Shown here in pieces: positions 56,069 to 64,000 of a stretch of 64,000 nt of DNA. The stretch covers positions 1-64,000 of the forward strand of contig RXIX01000005.1 in NCBI GenBank assembly GCA_003989075.1. Reading direction: 5' to 3'. How positions within the stretch are numbered: position 1 is the stretch's first letter; every line of letters begins with the position of its first letter. The notes below the pieces were generated by a model that searched no databases, was not told where the DNA came from, and worked only from the letters and a program-made list of their open reading frames with translations. The position numbers were made by a program, and so were the translations under genes. Source of the stretch: Candidatus Competibacteraceae bacterium. Its GTDB lineage: Bacteria; Pseudomonadota; Gammaproteobacteria; Competibacterales; Competibacteraceae.

Positions 56069-57240
56069 CGAACCTCCGCCAGGTGCATGCTGCCGTAGGT
56101 GCCGACCCGGTCAAGCGGGTGCAGGGCTGCGGTATGTTCCGGGAAGAAGCGCACCGCCGATTGCACCCACTCCGGCAGAAAATTCAACGCCGGGCTGGCC
56201 GAACGCAACAGAATGCGGCTGCCTGGGCGGCTGTTGGTCAGGATCAATTCCCATTCCTCGCGCAGCGCATCGGGCTGGTGCCAGGCCAGCCAATCCTGAT
56301 GATCAAGCAGTACGAAGTGACTGTAAGCGCCGGGGTTCTGCTGGAGAAACCGACTGACCGTGGCGTTATGCGTATGCACACGCCCGGCATTGGCGCGCAA
56401 GCGCGCGAAGTTTTCCGGCTTGAGGTAGTTCGGGCTGCAGTCTGCGGTATAGGCGCCGGTCAGATAAACCCGCCAAAAGTAGTTGTCATGGATCAGCACT
56501 TCGGTCAGGACATGGCGCAGTTTGGCGCTGACATAGCCCACCAGACCACCGGGATACTGGGTGCTGATCAGATAAATCTGCGGCCGTGGCACGCCAAGCA
56601 TGGCCATGGTCATCGGCTGGCGCACCAGCCAGGAGGTAAAGCACCCCCACAGGGCCGGCTCGATGGTGGCGTAGATCGCGCGTTGCTCATCCAGGGTCTG
56701 GGCATCGAGCAGGTCGAACAGGCGCGTGCGTAGGTGACGGTCGGCGCTGAGCAGGTAACGGCTGAGAATCCAGGCAATGGCGCCTGATGTGCCATAGTAG
56801 TAAAACGAGCGCTTGTGGCTGTCGCCGTCGAAATAGGCGATTTTCTGATCCCAGAAGGCGCGTGCATAGTCCGGCAGCCGTGTTCGCAGCGCCGCGTACA
56901 GACTGCGAAAGTTCGGATGCGCGCCCTGGCCAAACATGCGAAACAGGTCAGCGAAATCACCGCGCTCAATCAGCGCCAGCTTCAGATGCAGCAGCGCGTT
57001 CTGGCGCGGGTTGACATCGACGGCATGGATCGCCGCCGGCGAATCGAGCAGATAATCCAGGGTATTGCAGCCGGCGCTGGTCAGTACCACAACCTGGCTG
57101 GCCGCATCCAGGTTGAGAATCTGCCGGTCGATACGTGGATCCTCCCAGCAGACGTTATAAATGAGGCAGCGGTTGTGCACCGCCTTGAAGACCCAATCAT
57201 GCGCACCATTGACCAGCTGTTTACCGATATTCTTCACCAT
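56065..57240 (-). CDS. btaA: diacylglycerol 3-amino-3-carboxypropyltransferase BtaA
   Basis: 391 residues of DUF3419. BtaA moves the 3-amino-3-carboxypropyl group of SAM to diacylglycerol, the first step of DGTS betaine-lipid synthesis. Visible features: NRCLIYNVCWEDPRIDRQIL, the SAM-binding region VVVLTSAGCNTLDYLLD with AIHAVDVNPRQNALL, FYYYGTSGAIAW, and FVLLDHQDWL. The ATG at 57240 begins the conserved region; the longer upstream frame lacks homology. The neighbouring btaB and PlcP-like genes support the role. Divergent from rsmG with a 247-bp gap. Confidence 0.9.
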   Translation of the reverse strand: MVKNIGKQLVNGAHDWVFKAVHNRCLIYNVCWEDPRIDRQILNLDAASQVVVLTSAGCNTLDYLLDSPAAIHAVDVNPRQNALLHLKLALIERGDFADLFRMFGQGAHPNFRSLYAALRTRLPDYARAFWDQKIAYFDGDSHKRSFYYYGTSGAIAWILSRYLLSADRHLRTRLFDLLDAQTLDEQRAIYATIEPALWGCFTSWLVRQPMTMAMLGVPRPQIYLISTQYPGGLVGYVSAKLRHVLTEVLIHDNYFWRVYLTGAYTADCSPNYLKPENFARLRANAGRVHTHNATVSRFLQQNPGAYSHFVLLDHQDWLAWHQPDALREEWELILTNSRPGSRILLRSASPALNFLPEWVQSAVRFFPEHTAALHPLDRVGTYGSMHLAEVR

Positions 57241-57302
57241 GCCGCCGTCCAGTCCAGGAGAATTCAGGAAAAGAGTTCTACCTGCTATGGTTGGCGGCGG
57301 GC

Positions 57303-57331
57303 ATGACAGGTGCGTGGCGTAGCGATGACGG
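57303..57331 (-). promoter_or_regulatory. degenerate PHO-box-like repeats upstream of btaA
   Basis: In the btaA direction the sequence reads CCGTCAT, ACGCCAC, CTGTCAT at exact 11-bp intervals (57331 down to 57303), ending 63 bp before the btaA ATG. The outer two match the PhoB heptamer CTGTCAT at 6/7 and 7/7; the middle one matches at only 3/7. The spacing fits PhoB, but the degeneracy leaves real doubt. Confidence 0.4.
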
Positions 57332-57487
57332 TTCGGCGACGGCAGCACGCAAGGTACCAGACGCACGGTCATAGCCAGCGGGCATGGTACACTGCATGGG
57401 CTTATTCCAAAGCGTCTTGCCCTGATCCTTTACTCATGGCTTTCAGAACCCGGCTGCGGCCTGCGCCCCGGGACATTGATCATCGAT

Positions 57488-58126
57488 ATGAGCATCGAAC
57501 AATCCATCCTTAAGGGGAGCCGGCAGCTTGGCATTGCGCCGCTGTCCGCTGCGGATATCGCGCGCCTGGCAGCCTACCTGACTCTGCTGGAGCGCTGGAA
57601 CCGTGCCTATAATCTGACTGCGGTGCGCGAGCCCGAGGCCATGGTGGTTCGCCATGTGCTCGACAGTCTGTCGATTCTGCCCTGGGTCGATGGTCCGCGC
57701 GTGCTGGATGTCGGCAGTGGTGCCGGACTGCCGGGGATCCCGCTGGCCATTGCCCGGCCGGATTACCAGATCTGTCTACTGGACAGTAACGGCAAGCGCA
57801 CCCGCTTCATGACTCAGGCCGCCGCCGAACTGCATCTGCACAATGTCAGCGTGGTGCGCAGCCGGGTCGAGGACTATCGGCCGGACGCGCCATTCAACAG
57901 CGTGGTCTCGCGGGCCTTCGCCACGCTGGCTGATCTGGTGAATGCCGCTGGACCATTGTGCGCGCCGCAGGGCCGCCTGCTGGCGATGAAGGGTGTGTTT
58001 CCTGACGACGAACTAGCCCGCCTGCCGCCGAACTACGCCCTGGTCGGCATCTATCCGCTGCATGTGCCAAGCCTGGATGCCGAACGCCATCTGGTCCATC
58101 TGGCACCGGTGTCCACCCTGCATTGA
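57488..58126 (+). CDS. rsmG: 16S rRNA (guanine527-N7)-methyltransferase
   Basis: 212 residues (GidB). LLERWNRAYNLTAVREPEAMVVRHVLDSLS is the family N-terminal motif; VLDVGSGAGLPGIPLAI binds SAM; VVSRAFA completes the site. Usually follows mnmG near oriC; here mnmG is absent and btaA lies upstream. parA follows 7 bp after the stop. Confidence 0.95.
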   Translation: MSIEQSILKGSRQLGIAPLSAADIARLAAYLTLLERWNRAYNLTAVREPEAMVVRHVLDSLSILPWVDGPRVLDVGSGAGLPGIPLAIARPDYQICLLDSNGKRTRFMTQAAAELHLHNVSVVRSRVEDYRPDAPFNSVVSRAFATLADLVNAAGPLCAPQGRLLAMKGVFPDDELARLPPNYALVGIYPLHVPSLDAERHLVHLAPVSTLH

Positions 58127-58133
58127 GTTCCGC

Positions 58134-58922
58134 ATGAGCACAATTCTCGCGATCACCAATCAAAAGGGTGGCGTTGGCAAGACCACCACTGCGGTCAATC
58201 TGGCTGCCTGCCTGGCGGCACTGCAACAGCGGGTACTGCTGGTCGACCTGGACCCGCAGGGCAATGCCACCATGGGCTGCGGCATCGACAAGCACGCCGC
58301 CACCGCCACCAGCCATGAAGTGCTGCTCGGGGAAATCGCGCTGGCTGATGCCCTGCAGGCTGTGGATGAGAGTGGCCTGTTCGTGCTGCCCGCCAATGGC
58401 GACCTGACCGCTGCCGAAGTCAATCTGCTCGGCGCCGAGAACGCTGCCGACCGTTTGCGCGCCGCACTGGACACGGTACGTGAGCGCTTCGATCTGATCC
58501 TGATCGACTGTCCCCCATCGCTGAACATGCTGACGGTCAACGCCCTGACTGCTGCCCAGGCGGTGATTATCCCCATGCAGTGCGAGTACTACGCCCTGGA
58601 AGGGTTGTCGGCGCTGCTTGATACCATTCAGAAAGTGCGCCGCGCGACCAATCCTGGCCTACGCATCGAGGGTCTGCTGCGTACCATGTTCGATGCCCGC
58701 AACCGGCTGGCCAATGAAGTCTCGGCGCAACTGGTGGAACATTTCGGCGACGCACTGTACACCACGGCGATTCCGCGCAATGTACGCCTGGCCGAGGCGC
58801 CCAGCTATGGCCTGCCGATCATCCGCTATGACAACAGCTCGCGCGGTGCCCAGGGCTATCGGGATCTGGCGCGTGAGCTGCTGGCGCGCTTGCAGCGGTC
58901 TGATGCGGAGCTGCAGCCATGA
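58134..58922 (+). CDS. parA: chromosome-partitioning ATPase ParA
   Basis: 262 residues. Deviant Walker A NQKGGVGKTTTAVNLA with the signature Lys, Walker A' LVDLDPQGNAT, and Walker B LILIDCPPSLN. The Soj/ParA class of chromosomal type Ia segregation ATPases without an N-terminal regulatory domain. ATP-bound dimers coat the nucleoid and pull ParB–parS complexes. The ATG at 58134 is chosen; the frame is open upstream into rsmG. Overlaps parB by 4 bp. Confidence 0.96.
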   Translation: MSTILAITNQKGGVGKTTTAVNLAACLAALQQRVLLVDLDPQGNATMGCGIDKHAATATSHEVLLGEIALADALQAVDESGLFVLPANGDLTAAEVNLLGAENAADRLRAALDTVRERFDLILIDCPPSLNMLTVNALTAAQAVIIPMQCEYYALEGLSALLDTIQKVRRATNPGLRIEGLLRTMFDARNRLANEVSAQLVEHFGDALYTTAIPRNVRLAEAPSYGLPIIRYDNSSRGAQGYRDLARELLARLQRSDAELQP

Positions 58923-59785
58923 TGCGCAAAAAAGGCGGCCTGGGGCGTGGCCTGGATGCCCTGCTCGGGGCGAGCGCGGCCGCTCCACAGCCTGCCGGGG
59001 CACCGGCTGCCGGGGATGTGCTGCGGCAATTGCCGGTCGAGCAGATCAGCCGTGGCCGTTATCAACCGCGCCAGGACCTGCGCGAGGAAGGTCTGCGCGA
59101 GCTGGCTGATTCGATCCGCGCTCAGGGCGTGGTGCAGCCGGTGGTGGTGCGGCCGCTGGGTGAGGATCGCTACGAGCTGATCGCCGGTGAACGGCGCTGG
59201 CGGGCGGCGCAGCTGGCCGGCCTGCGCGAGGTGCCAGCGGTGATTCGTGAGGTGCCTGACCGGGCGGCTATCGCCATGGCGCTGATCGAGAATATCCAGC
59301 GCGAGGATCTCAATCCCCTGGAAGAAGCCAGCGCCCTGCGGCGACTGATCAGCGAGTTTGATCTGACCCATCAGGAAGCTGCCGAGGCGGTGGGTCGCTC
59401 GCGAGCCACGATCAGCAACCTGCTGCGTCTGCTGGAGCTGACCGAGGACGTGCAGCACCTGGTCCGTGAGCGCAAGCTGGATATGGGCCATGCCCGCGCC
59501 CTGTTGCCCCTGCCGCCGAGCCTGCAACGGGAAGCCGCCCATCAGGTGCTCCTGCACGGCCTGTCGGCGCGCGAAACCGAGATGCTGGCCCGACGCCTGC
59601 AGCAACCGAATCCGCCGGCGACGCGCCGCTCACTCGATCCTGACATCCGCAACCTGCAAAATGATCTTGCCGAGCGCCTCGGCGCGCGGGTACAGCTGCG
59701 CCATGGCCGTTCCGGCAAGGGCTGCGTCGTGATTCACTACAACACCCTGGATGAACTGGACGGCATCATGGCCCGGGTGAAGTGA
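58919..59785 (+). CDS. parB: chromosome-partitioning CTPase/DNA-binding protein ParB
   Basis: 288 residues. MMRKKGGLGRGLDALLG is the ParA-activating N-terminal peptide. The CTP-binding domain carries GERRWRA (90-96) and ENIQREDLNPLEEA; the helix-turn-helix EAAEAVGRSRATISNLLRL binds parS; the C-terminal dimerisation domain ends the protein. Four parS-like sites are present in this window at 30.8, 39.0, 42.2 and 42.2 kb. Confidence 0.96.
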   Translation: MMRKKGGLGRGLDALLGASAAAPQPAGAPAAGDVLRQLPVEQISRGRYQPRQDLREEGLRELADSIRAQGVVQPVVVRPLGEDRYELIAGERRWRAAQLAGLREVPAVIREVPDRAAIAMALIENIQREDLNPLEEASALRRLISEFDLTHQEAAEAVGRSRATISNLLRLLELTEDVQHLVRERKLDMGHARALLPLPPSLQREAAHQVLLHGLSARETEMLARRLQQPNPPATRRSLDPDIRNLQNDLAERLGARVQLRHGRSGKGCVVIHYNTLDELDGIMARVK

Positions 59786-59813
59786 TCGCCATACTGCGGC
59801 ACATAAATCTTCA

Positions 59814-59843
59814 TTGACCCCGATAGATCGTATTTCCTATAAT
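59814..59843 (+). promoter_or_regulatory. sigma-70 promoter of the atp operon
   Basis: TTGACC (59814-59819) and a perfect TATAAT (59838-59843), 18-bp spacer. The leader to atpI is about 140 nt and contains a short frame MQLITKTRL (from 59899) with GAGG close upstream; I cannot say whether it is translated. Confidence 0.75.
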
Positions 59844-59992
59844 CCTCGGCGCTTCGTGTGGCCATGAGGAGATTCTGGCGGTAATGGCAGCGAGGCACAT
59901 GCAGTTGATAACTAAAACCCGATTATAACGACTCAAAAAAACCAAGCAGAAATGCCCTGCGCAATCCAGTTCCATGAAAATTATTAGAATCA

Positions 59993-61182
<1,190 letters not shown>

Positions 61183-61225
61183 GCGGACTTTCGGGGCCGG
61201 TTGCCTGCGGGCCGGCCATCTCTAA

Positions 61226-61558
<333 letters not shown>

Positions 61559-61616
61559 TCGGAGCGCTCAGTGCTCTGACGCCCTCTAACCTGTGCGTAC
61601 CTGAGGAGGTATCAGC

Positions 61617-62087
61617 GTGAATTTCAATGCTACCCTTATAGGGCAGATGATCACGTTCGGCCTTCTGGTGCTCTTTACCATGAAGTATGTGTGGCCGCCG
61701 ATCATTCAGGCCATGCAAGACCGCCAGAAGCGAATCGCTGATGGCCTGGCATCCGCAGAACGCGGCGTGCGCGAGCAGGAACTGGCCAAGGCCAAAGCCG
61801 CGCAAATGCTCAAGGAATCAAAGCAGCAAGCCGCCGAGATCGTCGCCCAGGCCCATAAGCGCGCCAACGAAATCATCGAGCAGTCAAAGCAGGAAGCCCG
61901 CGTCGAGGGTGACCGCCAGCTTGCCGCCGCCAAGGCGGAGATCGAGCAGGAAGTCAACCGCGCCCGCGAACAGCTTCGCAACCAGGTGGTCAGTCTTGCC
62001 ATCACCGGCGCCAGCAAGGTTCTCAAGCGCGAGGTCGATGAAGCGGCTAACGCTGCCATGCTGGATGACCTGGTCGCTCAGCTATAA
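61617..62087 (+). CDS. atpF: ATP synthase subunit b
   Basis: 156 residues. One N-terminal membrane helix (about 5-26) and a long charged coiled coil ([23 protein letters not shown] onward), the peripheral stalk. GTG start at 61617 with a perfect GAGGAGG 8 bases upstream. Confidence 0.96.
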   Translation: MNFNATLIGQMITFGLLVLFTMKYVWPPIIQAMQDRQKRIADGLASAERGVREQELAKAKAAQMLKESKQQAAEIVAQAHKRANEIIEQSKQEARVEGDRQLAAAKAEIEQEVNRAREQLRNQVVSLAITGASKVLKREVDEAANAAMLDDLVAQL

Positions 62088-62104
62088 CAATACGGACCAC
62101 GCCA

Positions 62105-62680
62105 ATGGCTGAAACGACAACCGTCGTCCGACCCACCACCGCTGCACGGCCCTACGCGCGCGCTGCGTTTGAAGAAGCGCAGGCCACGCAGGCGTTGCCG
62201 CTCTGGTCCGAGATCCTGAAGGCCGCCGCCGCTGTCGCGGCGGATCCTGCCATGCACCGTCTGCTGGGCCCCTGGAATCCGACGCTGCGCGGTGATCAAA
62301 AAGCCGAGCTGGTAGCCGGGCTCTGCCGCGATGTTCGCGGTGGCGCGGAGGTGCCCGAGGTGTTTGTGGCCTTTCTGCGGATGCTGGCCGAGTTTCATCG
62401 CCTGCACCAGCTCCCGGGCATTGCCGTTCTGTTCGAGCAACTGCGCGCTAACGCCGAGAGCGTTGTCCACGCCGAGCTGATCAGCGCGGTCGCCGTCACT
62501 GAAGCTCAGCGTATTCAGGTCAGCGAAGCGCTTCGCGCCCGATTCCAGCGTGACGTAGCGCTGGATTGCAAGATGGATGCGTCACTGATCGCGGGCGCGG
62601 TGATCCGGGTCGGCGATCTGGTGATCGACGGTTCGGCGCGCGGCCGGCTGGAAAAACTCGCCACGGCCTTAAGCCAGTAA
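62105..62680 (+). CDS. atpH: ATP synthase subunit delta
   Basis: 191 residues. Helical N-terminal domain (RPYARAAFEEAQ) and the C-terminal DPxLIGGxxI-type motif seen as DASLIAGAVIRVGDLVIDGSARGRLEKL. Links the peripheral stalk to F1. Between atpF and atpA. Confidence 0.94.
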   Translation: MAETTTVVRPTTAARPYARAAFEEAQATQALPLWSEILKAAAAVAADPAMHRLLGPWNPTLRGDQKAELVAGLCRDVRGGAEVPEVFVAFLRMLAEFHRLHQLPGIAVLFEQLRANAESVVHAELISAVAVTEAQRIQVSEALRARFQRDVALDCKMDASLIAGAVIRVGDLVIDGSARGRLEKLATALSQ

Positions 62681-62695
62681 GGGGAATACCGTTTT

Positions 62696-64000
62696 ATGCA
62701 ACTTAAACCATCCGAAATCAGCGATCTGATTCGGCAACGCCTGCAAGGCTATGAGGCGTCTGCTGAAGCACGCACGGAAGGCTCCATTGTCAGCCTGGCC
62801 GATGGCATCGCCCGGATCTATGGCCTCGACAACGCGATGCAGGGTGAAATGATCGAGTTCCCGGCCCCCCGGGAAGGTGATCCGGCCACCTACGGCCTCG
62901 CCATGAACCTGGAGCGCGACTCCGTTGGCGCGGTGATTCTGGGCGACTACGAGCATCTCGCGGAAGGTGACAAGGCCCTGTGCACCGGGCGCATCCTGGA
63001 AGTGCCGGTTGGCGAGGCGCTGCTGGGCCGCGTGGTGAATGCCCTGGGTCAGCCGATTGACGGCAAGGGTCCGATCAAGGCCGCGCAGACTGCACCTATC
63101 GAAGTCATTGCCCCGGGCGTTATTGAGCGCCAGTCGGTAAGCCAGCCGGTGCAGACCGGTCTGAAAGCCATCGACGCCATGGTGCCGATTGGCCGTGGCC
63201 AGCGTGAATTGATCATCGGTGATCGCCAGACCGGCAAGACTGCGGTTGCGATCGACGCGATCATCAATCAGAAAGGTACCGGCATCAAGTGTATCTACGT
63301 CGCCATCGGCCAGAAGAACTCGTCGATTGCCAACGTGGTGCGCAAGCTTGAGGAGCATGGCGCGATGGATCACACCATCGTCGTCGCCGCCAGTGCGTCT
63401 GAATCCGCGGCCATGCTCTACATCGCGCCCTACTCCGGCTGCAGCATGGGCGAGTATTTCCGTGACCGTGGTCAGGACGCGCTGATCGTTTATGACGATC
63501 TGTCCAAGCAGGCCGTAGCCTATCGTCAGGTTTCCCTGCTGCTGCGCCGCCCGCCGGGCCGCGAAGCCTTCCCCGGCGACGTGTTCTATCTGCACTCCCG
63601 GTTGCTGGAGCGCGCCTCCCGCGTCAATGCCGATGAGGTCGAGCGCCTCACCAACGGTGAAGTCAAGGGCAAGACCGGCTCGCTGACCGCGCTGCCGATC
63701 ATTGAAACCCAGGCGGGTGACGTGTCGGCCTTCGTGCCCACCAACGTGATCTCGATCACTGACGGCCAGATCTTCCTGGAAACCGACCTGTTCAACGCCG
63801 GTATCCGGCCGGCCATCAACCCGGGCCTGTCCGTGTCCCGCGTCGGTGGTGCCGCCCAGACCAAGATCGTCAAGAAGCTCGGTGGTGGTATCCGTCTGGC
63901 CCTGGCCCAGTACCGTGAACTGGCCGCCTTTGCCCAGTTCGCCTCCGACCTTGACGAAGCAACCCGCAAGCAGCTTGAGCGCGGCCAGCGGGCAACCGAA
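62696..64000 (+). CDS. atpA: ATP synthase subunit alpha, C-terminal end outside window
   Basis: 435 residues visible, cut by the window end (full length about 513). [20 protein letters not shown] start, Walker [33 protein letters not shown] signature near residue 370. F1 non-catalytic alpha subunit. ATG at 62696 with GGGG about 12 bases upstream, 15 bp after atpH. Confidence 0.97.
   Translation, partial: MQLKPSEISDLIRQRLQGYEASAEARTEGSIVSLADGIARIYGLDNAMQGEMIEFPAPREGDPATYGLAMNLERDSVGAVILGDYEHLAEGDKALCTGRILEVPVGEALLGRVVNALGQPIDGKGPIKAAQTAPIEVIAPGVIERQSVSQPVQTGLKAIDAMVPIGRGQRELIIGDRQTGKTAVAIDAIINQKGTGIKCIYVAIGQKNSSIANVVRKLEEHGAMDHTIVVAASASESAAMLYIAPYSGCSMGEYFRDRGQDALIVYDDLSKQAVAYRQVSLLLRRPPGREAFPGDVFYLHSRLLERASRVNADEVERLTNGEVKGKTGSLTALPIIETQAGDVSAFVPTNVISITDGQIFLETDLFNAGIRPAINPGLSVSRVGGAAQTKIVKKLGGGIRLALAQYRELAAFAQFASDLDEATRKQLERGQRATE

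Overview
This is a GC-rich, densely coding piece of a gammaproteobacterial chromosome. The supporting evidence is the surE–rpoS pair, the lptD–surA–rsmA order, amgK–murU beside lptD, the thrS–infC–rpmI–rplT–pheST–ihfA run, glyQS–gmhB–plsC, and rsmG–parAB leading into the F1Fo ATP synthase operon. I could not fix the genus. A Chromatiales or Competibacteraceae-like lineage is a guess, based on three-gene pnt, a beta-like PheS and the very GC-rich coding. No prophage, CRISPR array, rRNA operon or intact insertion sequence was seen. The only mobile-element trace is a possible IS200/IS605-type end relic after tRNA-Pro.

Layout: 1–5.4 kb holds an Smr-domain gene (cut by the window edge), surE, rpoS, a Mth938-like gene, a metallo-beta-lactamase-fold hydrolase, corA and trmO. 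5.5–14.7 kb is a five-gene signalling operon with mostly 4–8 bp overlaps: MerR-type HTH + receiver; 4xCBS-PAS-histidine kinase-receiver; multi-PAS-GGDEF(degenerate)-EAL; PAS-kinase with an LHNIGN phosphoacceptor box; receiver-PAS. 14.8–22.25 kb is a translation block: tRNA-Val, thrS, infC with an ATC start, rpmI, rplT, pheS, pheT, ihfA, tRNA-Pro. 22.3–25.1 kb has a small orphan gene and a dCache histidine kinase. 25.1–35.1 kb is a long minus-strand run: lptD, surA, rsmA, a small lipoprotein, a MASE1 diguanylate cyclase, transaldolase, apaG, a methyltransferase and a TIM-barrel isomerase-like gene. The usual pdxA and apaH are missing. 35.2–43.3 kb covers amgK–murU, phoU, and the glyQ–glyS–gmhB–plsC operon with an unknown coiled-coil gene upstream. 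43.5–54.3 kb has an HNH nuclease, pntAA-AB-B, creA, pbpC, a secreted Gly/Tyr/Pro-rich protein, a sirtuin and an EAL–CBS–GGDEF–sensor protein. 54.5–57.2 kb holds a metallophosphoesterase of the PlcP/LpxH-like family facing btaB–btaA. 57.5–64 kb is rsmG, parA, parB, then atpI-B-E-F-H-A (atpA cut by the window end).

Two system-level readings stand out. First, the PlcP-like phosphoesterase plus BtaA and BtaB form a plausible compact lipid-remodelling module: phospholipid is cut to diacylglycerol, which is turned into the phosphorus-free betaine lipid DGTS. Degenerate PHO-box-like repeats lie upstream of btaA. Second, four parS-like 16-mers (one in rsmA, one at the centre of a perfect 30-bp palindrome, two 51 bp apart before glyQ) lie 16–28 kb from parAB. 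This suggests the window is near the chromosome origin. Three c-di-GMP proteins, three histidine kinases and two other receiver-domain proteins make the window unusually rich in signalling for a housekeeping region.
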